From CAZNKU01 sp045654805 (GTDB lineage: Bacteria; Bacillota; Clostridia; Monoglobales; Firm-18): DNA of 8,958 nucleotides. The translations under genes and the position numbers were made by a program. The notes under the pieces were generated by a model. That model was not told where the DNA came from. It saw only the letters and a list, made by a program, of their open reading frames with translations, and made no database searches. Shown in pieces: positions 1 through 3,325 of this stretch (position 1 is the stretch's first letter; each line of letters begins with the position of its first letter). The stretch spans positions 1 to 8,958 of the forward strand of contig JAZOOD010000045.1 of the NCBI GenBank assembly GCA_045654805.1, in the 5' to 3' direction.

Positions 1-346
1 AATAGCGAGGGCGGCGAGAACGGTTGGAGGCAACAGTGCAAGCGGCTTGCCGCGCGAAAATCTCTCCTTCTCCGCCAAAAAACCACCCAATAGGGTGGTT
101 ATTTTATTGCGGAGAAGAGGAGATACGAACCGAGAACCGCGTAGCGGTGAGAGAGGGAGAAAAATCGACCGCCGCCGGTGGCGGATACAGTGGGGGATTT
201 CGCGTGGCAGCAACTTGGCTTTTGCCGACCGAGCGACATCGAGCGAGGGAAAGCGAAAGCCTTAGTTGCAACAGTGCAAGCAAGGCAACGCCTTGCGCGA
301 TACTTCACCGCTAAGATAAACTTTAATAGCACAAAACCACCCAATA
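1..346. repeat. GC-rich non-coding block with hairpins and partial internal duplication
   Basis: This block is visibly richer in G and C than the rest of the window and has no convincing gene. It contains short sequences found twice in the same order: caacagtgcaag at 31-42 and 269-280, and aaaaccacccaata at 79-92 and 333-346. It also holds several hairpins: 42-53 (GCGG/CCGC), 61-123 (listed separately), 169-184 (CCGCC/GGCGG) and 280-296, where GCAAGGC pairs with GCCTTGC around a 3-base loop. Open frames exist on both strands, but they overlap one another and run through the hairpins. The Arg/Ser/Glu-rich plus-strand frame at 24-314 looks like translated repeat DNA. The likely identity is a dispersed intergenic repeat family, perhaps a REP-like or MITE-like element, cut by the window start. 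Membership of a family is inference, since only one block is visible here. Confidence 0.5.
61..123. repeat. 63-nt imperfect hairpin with AACCACCC/GGGTGGTT core
   Basis: The inner stem AACCACCC (81-88) pairs perfectly with GGGTGGTT (93-100) around an AATA loop. An outer stem, 61-75 with 109-123, pairs at 13 of 15 positions, and A-rich and T-rich runs (77-80 and 102-105) join the two. On the minus strand the inner stem is followed by six T, so this part could terminate minus-strand transcripts. On the plus strand the T tract is interrupted. The long outer stem is more than a simple terminator needs, which suggests a mobile or dispersed hairpin repeat. Confidence 0.6.
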
Positions 347-511
347 TGAAGTGAACCCAAAAGTATAGACAAAAATTAAATATTAAGTTGTTTGTGAATA
401 TCCATTATAACACCCATTTTAAATTCTGTCGAGTGTGTTTTTTGCTTTGTCCCGTTTTTTGCCATAAAAATATGCACCTCCAAAAGTGTCTAACTTTTGG
501 GCTGCATATCA
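347..511 (-). mobile_element. 165-bp internally deleted IS3-family element (MITE-like)
   Basis: Two inverted 25-base ends bound this segment: TGAAGTGAACCC... at 347-371 and the complement of 487-511, which reads TGATATGCAGCCC.... Aligned with two one-base gaps they match at 21 of 26 columns and share CCCAAAAGT and TAGACA. This is the TG...CCCAAAAGTT.GACA form typical of IS3/IS150-type ends. Read on the minus strand, the segment has the usual left-end order: terminal repeat, GGAGGTG ribosome binding site, then the start of orfA. The reading frame stops after 29 codons just before the other end, so almost the whole transposase is missing. No clear target-site duplication is visible at the flanks (CCAATA and ACAATG). 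It is best read as a non-autonomous derivative that a complete relative could in principle have mobilised in trans. Confidence 0.75.
376..465 (-). pseudogene. N-terminal fragment of IS3-family OrfA transposase protein
   Basis: The frame starts at ATG 465-463 with a strong GGAGGTG ribosome binding site at 475-481 and a 9-base spacer. It encodes 29 residues, beginning MAKNGTKQKTHSTEFKMGV, before a TAA at 378-376. The start matches the usual opening of IS3-family OrfA proteins: a Met-Ala/Ser-Lys-X-Gly stretch followed by a Ser/Thr-X-Glu-Phe-Lys helix that begins the helix-turn-helix DNA-binding domain. A complete OrfA is about 90-100 residues and is joined by programmed frameshifting to OrfB, which carries the DDE catalytic domain. 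Neither the rest of OrfA nor any OrfB is present. The last few residues probably come from DNA fused at the internal deletion. The fragment cannot be a working transposase. Confidence 0.7.
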
Positions 512-541
512 ACAATGCAGTTCCTCTATGTTTAATAATTA

Positions 542-588
542 AAAATGGCTGTAGGAATTCGACACAAATCGTTTTCTACAGCCATTTT
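542..588 (-). terminator. Rho-independent terminator of the first AraC-family gene
   Basis: AAAATGGCTGTAG (542-554) pairs perfectly with CTACAGCCATTTT (576-588), a 13-bp stem with a 21-base loop. On the minus strand the stem begins directly after the TAG stop (591-589) and is followed by TTTTTAATTATT. Position and T tract fit an intrinsic terminator for this gene. Confidence 0.85.
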
Positions 589-1458
589 CTATTTTTTATA
601 TACAGATTTTGCGTATTCAGACGGTGAAACACCTACTTTATCTTTAAAAAGTTTTGAAAAATAGTGCACAGTTGAAAACCCTAATTTTTCCGATATTTGT
701 GTAAAATTTAATGATGTATCGCTAATCATAGCTTTTGAGGCATCTATTTTTAGCGAAATAAAATATGATATAGGTGACATTCCGCACTGTTTTTGGCACA
801 CCCTTTTAAGTTTAGAAAGACCTATCGTACAGTCATTACAAATTTCTTCAAGTGTTAATGTTCTTCCAATGTTGTTTTTTAAATATTTTGTCAAAGTATC
901 AAAGGTATCATTACTATGATTTTCGTAATTAAAACTGTTTGGCTTAGAACTTGTAGTTTCTTTCTTTACATATATATCAATCAGTAAGAGTTCAAGTTGA
1001 TTTTTAAGACTTTGCAAAGTAAGGATATCTGTTTCTTCACGTGGAATCATCCCCTTGTACTTTGAATCTTCAGATAATTTTTTAAAGTATTTTTCTCCGA
1101 TAGATATAATTTGTGAAAGAATCTGACGCTGTTTCCCAGAAAGTGTTATTACCTTCTTGGTAAAATACGACATAATTTCTGAGGAGGTTTCAAAACTAAC
1201 AATATTGAGTTTTGCAATATGCGGATTAGTTCCAATGTGATAAGCCAGAGGTGGATATGTTATAATCTGACCTTCTTCAACTGTATAAACACCATTATCT
1301 ATTGATACAGCAAATGTTCCGCTGTCCACATATACCAGTTCCCAAAAATCGTGTGATTCACCCATTGGTTCCAATCCGCTTATATCAGTATGGAAAACGG
1401 TAATCACAGAGTCTATGGAAACTGCATCAGATAATAGTGTTTTTGCGTATTCGGTCAT
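589..1458 (-). CDS. AraC-family transcriptional regulator with N-terminal cupin domain
   Basis: The product is 289 residues, a normal length for AraC-family regulators with a cupin sensor. The N-terminal half (about residues 15-110) has the beta-rich cupin pattern, including HDFWELVY at 36-43 and an EEGQIITYPP turn. A mostly helical linker follows. Residues about 187-289 form the double helix-turn-helix of the AraC/XylS family: TLEEICNDCTIGLSKLKRV is the first helix-turn-helix and FTQISEKLGFSTVHYFSKLF the second, ending in the family signature GVSPSEY. Such proteins usually sense a small molecule, often a sugar, through the cupin and activate a nearby promoter; the ligand cannot be read here. 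ATG at 1458 is preferred over TTG at 1464, because GAGAGGG at 1465-1471 lies 6 bases before the ATG but touches the TTG. The gene is monocistronic, with its own promoter and terminator. It resembles the regulator at 1939-2838. Confidence 0.93.
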   Translation of the reverse strand: MTEYAKTLLSDAVSIDSVITVFHTDISGLEPMGESHDFWELVYVDSGTFAVSIDNGVYTVEEGQIITYPPLAYHIGTNPHIAKLNIVSFETSSEIMSYFTKKVITLSGKQRQILSQIISIGEKYFKKLSEDSKYKGMIPREETDILTLQSLKNQLELLLIDIYVKKETTSSKPNSFNYENHSNDTFDTLTKYLKNNIGRTLTLEEICNDCTIGLSKLKRVCQKQCGMSPISYFISLKIDASKAMISDTSLNFTQISEKLGFSTVHYFSKLFKDKVGVSPSEYAKSVYKK

Positions 1459-1464
1459 ATTCAA

Positions 1465-1471
1465 CCCTCTC
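1465..1471 (-). promoter_or_regulatory. Ribosome binding site deciding the AraC start
   Basis: The minus strand reads GAGAGGG here, followed by TTGAAT and then ATG at 1458. Spacing to the ATG is 6 bases. The in-frame TTG at 1464 directly abuts the site and cannot be served by it. Confidence 0.8.
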
Positions 1472-1567
1472 TTCGGCGAATTGTATGAAATTTTTGTATA
1501 ATTACGTTTGAGTTAATGTAAATTATAGTAACTTCATACTAAATTCGGATAGATTATATACAATAAT

Positions 1568-1596
1568 ATAATACAATAAAAAAAGGTTAATGTCAA
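1568..1596 (-). promoter_or_regulatory. Promoter of the first AraC-family gene
   Basis: On the minus strand TTGACA (1596-1591) is followed by a 17-base spacer and TATTAT (1573-1568), a near-consensus sigma-A promoter. Transcription would start near 1561, leaving a leader of about 100 bases before ATG 1458. A second TATAAT-like sequence at 1527-1522 lacks a good -35 partner. A short inverted repeat within the leader (1483-1489 with 1533-1539) may or may not matter. Confidence 0.78.
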
Positions 1597-1622
1597 GAAA
1601 GTAATGGTTGCAAAAAAGATTA

Positions 1623-1657
1623 TTTACCTTAATAATATATAATATTATTAAGGTAAA
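1623..1657. repeat. 16-bp perfect inverted repeat upstream of the AraC promoter
   Basis: TTTACCTTAATAATAT (1623-1638) and its exact complement (1642-1657) are separated by ATA. The arms are AT-rich apart from one CC/GG pair each. The repeat ends 27 bases upstream of the -35 box of the promoter at 1568-1596. It could be a protein-binding site or a hairpin in a transcript. It is unlikely to be the terminator of the upstream regulator gene, which has its own at 1901-1930. Confidence 0.7.
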
Positions 1658-1666
1658 AATTATGCA

Positions 1667-1704
1667 AACTGTATACGGATTCCTAAACTGTATACGGATT
1701 CCTA
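1667..1704. repeat. Perfect 19-bp tandem repeat, two copies (possible operator)
   Basis: The unit aactgtatacggattccta occurs twice with no gap (1667-1685 and 1686-1704) and without mismatch. It lies about 70-110 bases upstream of the -35 box of the first AraC gene. AraC-family regulators typically bind direct repeats whose half-sites lie about two helical turns apart, so a 19-bp period fits an operator. A recent slippage duplication is the main alternative. Two copies without spacers do not make a CRISPR array. Confidence 0.65.
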
Positions 1705-1900
1705 ATGGTAATTGTACAAAACTATTTTTTGATTCAAAAACGTTCATATATGTGCTAATTGATTTTTTGTGTTTACAAAAATGCACATTTGTGACAGAAA
1801 TTTACATTTACTTTTTATACTTTTATTTGTATAATATGTGTGTCAAGGTTTTGGACCTGTTTTAATAATTTTTACATAGCTTGAAAATAGAGAAATAAAA
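1705..1900. other. AT-rich intergenic stretch, no gene seen
   Basis: This is the rest of the 480-bp gap between the two regulator genes. It is very AT-rich. The open frames across it on either strand have no ribosome binding site and no recognisable domain. A TATAAT at 1830-1835 on the plus strand and a TTGACA at 1846-1841 on the minus strand lack well-spaced partners. Confidence 0.55.
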
Positions 1901-1930
1901 GATGTTTGTTGTAAATAACCAACAAACATC
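1901..1930 (-). terminator. Rho-independent terminator of the second AraC-family gene
   Basis: GATGTTTGTTG (1901-1911) pairs perfectly with CAACAAACATC (1920-1930) around an 8-base loop. On the minus strand the stem lies 8 bases after the stop codon (1941-1939) and is followed by TTTTATTT. It is an ordinary intrinsic terminator with an AT-rich stem. Confidence 0.83.
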
Positions 1931-1938
1931 AAACAGGA

Positions 1939-2838
1939 TTATGAATTTTTGTTTTTATATTCTGAAGGGGAAATTTTTTCAAATTTTTTAAAGACATTTG
2001 AAAAATAATATGGACTGTTGAAATTTAGCATTTCTGAAATTTTAGAAATCGAGTATTCCTTGTTTCTCAAAAGCTTTTTCGCTTCTTTAATTTTAAGGGA
2101 ATTGTAATATTGCATTATTGACATATCGGAATATTTTTTAAATATTGAAGAAAGATATGTGCGGCCGTAATTAAGATTTATACACAAATCTTCAACCGTT
2201 AAGTTAAAATAAATATTTTTAGAAATCAATTCAATCATTTTTTGATATACAATTTTTTCAAGTTCTTCTTTTGAATTATACATAATTATATTTCGATTTT
2301 TTTCAATATCTCTTGCTATTAGAATTAAAAGTTCTTCCAAGTGCATTTTATACAGTTGTTGAGCACCAAGTGTAGCATCAGGCAATAGTTCTTTTGCTGA
2401 AAAACCATATTTATCATAAGAACGTGGATTGTGTGAAAATATGTTTTTTGCTTCGTTGTATATTTTATAAATAAGCTCTTTTTGTTGAGAGCCAAGGGAA
2501 GTTTTCAATCCTTCAAATATTTGCATAATCTTACTGGTTGAATGAAAAGATATAAAAAAAGGTCTTGTTAAAGAGGAGTTAACGGACCTAATGCAATGAA
2601 CTTCACCGGGTTTGTGAAAAATAACCTCACCGGGAAGCAGGTGTATTTGCTTATCCCCTGCTGTAACTATCGCTTCACCTGATTCAATATACACCATTTC
2701 CCAAAAATCGTGCATTTCAGGACTATCGTTATAATGATCATTGAATTTCATTGTGGAAAAAAATATTATCTTCTGTATATTAATTGTTGTTTCCATACTT
2801 TTGTTAATATACATATTTTTAGTTCTCATAGGTATCAT
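1939..2838 (-). CDS. AraC-family transcriptional regulator with N-terminal cupin domain (second copy)
   Basis: The product is 299 residues with the same layout as the regulator at 589-1458. A cupin-like sensor domain at about 22-115 includes MHDFWEMVYIESGEA, LLPGEVIFHKPGEVH (a typical cupin metal/ligand-loop region) and FISFHSTSKIM. A helical linker follows, then an AraC/XylS double helix-turn-helix at about 195-299: LTVEDLCINLNYGRTYLSSI, then ISKISEMLNFNSPYYFSNVF, ending KISPSEY. The shared HDFWE and SF.S.S.IM stretches show the two regulators are related paralogs. ATG 2838 is chosen because GGAGGGTGAT at 2853-2844 lies immediately upstream with normal spacing. The gene has a consensus promoter and its own terminator, and faces away from the decayed oxidoreductase at 3015-3203. 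That arrangement is common when an AraC regulator controls a divergent sugar-utilisation operon. The ligand is unknown. Confidence 0.94.
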   Translation of the reverse strand: MIPMRTKNMYINKSMETTINIQKIIFFSTMKFNDHYNDSPEMHDFWEMVYIESGEAIVTAGDKQIHLLPGEVIFHKPGEVHCIRSVNSSLTRPFFISFHSTSKIMQIFEGLKTSLGSQQKELIYKIYNEAKNIFSHNPRSYDKYGFSAKELLPDATLGAQQLYKMHLEELLILIARDIEKNRNIIMYNSKEELEKIVYQKMIELISKNIYFNLTVEDLCINLNYGRTYLSSIFKKYSDMSIMQYYNSLKIKEAKKLLRNKEYSISKISEMLNFNSPYYFSNVFKKFEKISPSEYKNKNS

Positions 2839-2859
2839 TTTAAATCACCCTCCGATACA

Positions 2860-2888
2860 ATTATAACTTGATGATTTGGATGTGTCAA
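2860..2888 (-). promoter_or_regulatory. Full-consensus promoter of the second AraC-family gene
   Basis: On the minus strand TTGACA (2888-2883) and TATAAT (2865-2860) are separated by exactly 17 bases, a perfect sigma-A consensus. The expected start near 2853 falls at the first bases of the ribosome binding site, so the leader would be only about 15 bases. A perfect promoter suggests strong basal expression unless it is repressed. Confidence 0.88.
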
Positions 2889-2925
2889 TAAGTATACATT
2901 GATTTATCTTTTGCGAACAAAAACG

Positions 2926-2941
2926 TATGCTTTAAAGCATA
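2926..2941. promoter_or_regulatory. 16-bp perfect palindrome between divergent promoters (candidate operator)
   Basis: TATGCTTTAAAGCATA is fully palindromic. It lies 38 bases upstream of the -35 box of the second AraC gene and about 30 bases upstream of the plus-strand -10 at 2973. Its position fits a dimeric regulator acting on one or both promoters. AraC proteins more often use direct repeats, so the binding protein is uncertain. Confidence 0.5.
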
Positions 2942-2969
2942 AATCTGTATGGTTGTGTTAAATTCGTTG

Positions 2970-2978
2970 TGATATAAT
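2970..2978 (+). promoter_or_regulatory. Extended -10 promoter facing the oxidoreductase remnant
   Basis: TGATATAAT is a perfect extended -10 element (TG-N-TATAAT). No good -35 box lies at 16-18 bases, which is common for extended -10 or activator-dependent promoters. It lies about 37 bases upstream of the ATG of the decayed oxidoreductase. It is the best-looking plus-strand promoter upstream of the surface-protein genes, about 350 bases from their first start codon, so it may now drive them. Confidence 0.55.
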
Positions 2979-3014
2979 GTATCAAAGGATATAATTAAAT
3001 GTGATGCCTTTAAA

Positions 3015-3203
3015 ATGAAAGAAAAGTTAAGATATGCAGTAATAGGATGTGGAATATTTGGTAACCGCCACATATAGGCTTAACTCTTATTCGTGGAGTG
3101 GAAATAGTGTTTTTTTGTGATATTTATATTGAAGAATATGAGGAAATGATAAAAGCTGCGGATGAAAGCAGTTACAGAAGGTAAACCGCTTTATAGTTGT
3201 TAA
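3015..3203 (+). pseudogene. Decayed remnant of a Gfo/Idh/MocA-family oxidoreductase
   Basis: Three pieces in different frames together match this NAD(P)-dependent sugar or inositol dehydrogenase family. From ATG 3015, frame 1 reads MKEKLRYAVIGCGIFGNRHI, with the Rossmann dinucleotide-binding motif GCGIFG, then TAG at 3075. From 3077, shifted by one base, it continues GLTLIRGVEIVFFCDIY, as expected for strand 2 and its acidic end, and then on to a stop at 3182. At 3165-3203 another frame reads KAVTEGKPLY, which resembles the AL.AGK.V..EKP region normally about 40 residues further on. Family members are usually 330-400 residues, so the middle and the whole C-terminal substrate domain are lost. 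A frameshift plus internal and 3' deletions explain this. The start has no strong ribosome binding site. It was probably once regulated by the divergent AraC gene. Confidence 0.8.
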
Positions 3204-3325
3204 AATTTATTGTATATAGTGTAACTTACATAAAGTGTATGTTAAAATATGAATTTATTTTTTGGATGGAAATAAAGTGACTATTCAAAAATAAAGAATA
3301 AATAATAAGAGGAGTGTTGATTTTG
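3204..3325 (+). promoter_or_regulatory. AT-rich leader of the SLH surface-protein gene
   Basis: No promoter here is convincing. CTTACA (3225-3230) with TATGAA (3248-3253) has 17-base spacing but only four of six matches in each box. An imperfect inverted repeat, TAACTTACAT (3222-3231) against GTGTATGTTA (3235-3244), pairs at 8 of 10 positions and overlaps that weak promoter, so it could be an operator. Confidence 0.3.
3308..3314 (+). promoter_or_regulatory. Ribosome binding site of the SLH protein gene
   Basis: AGAGGAG lies 11 bases before ATG 3326 and 8 before an in-frame TTG at 3323. The in-frame GTG at 3314 uses the last G of this site and so cannot be its start. Confidence 0.75.

Noticed and set aside
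24..314. Open frame of 96 codons on the plus strand (and overlapping frames on both strands)
   Set aside because: It runs through hairpins and repeated DNA, has no recognisable domain, and competes with other frames of similar length in the same block.
388..627. Plus-strand open frame of 79 codons
   Set aside because: It overlaps the IS3 remnant, the terminator and the 3' end of an AraC gene, and has no ribosome binding site.
1459..1464. TTG start at 1464 for the first AraC gene
   Set aside because: The ribosome binding site GAGAGGG directly abuts this codon, while ATG 1458 has a 6-base spacer.
1667..1704. CRISPR-like repeats
   Set aside because: There are only two copies, they adjoin with no spacer, and no cas gene is visible.
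1523..1865. Open frames on both strands across the gap between the regulators
   Set aside because: They are AT-rich, lack ribosome binding sites, and overlap the promoter and repeats; the Phe/Ile/Tyr-rich products look like translated AT-rich DNA.
3314..3325. GTG start at 3314 for the SLH gene
   Set aside because: The G of this GTG is the last base of the ribosome binding site AGAGGAG, so initiation must lie downstream.
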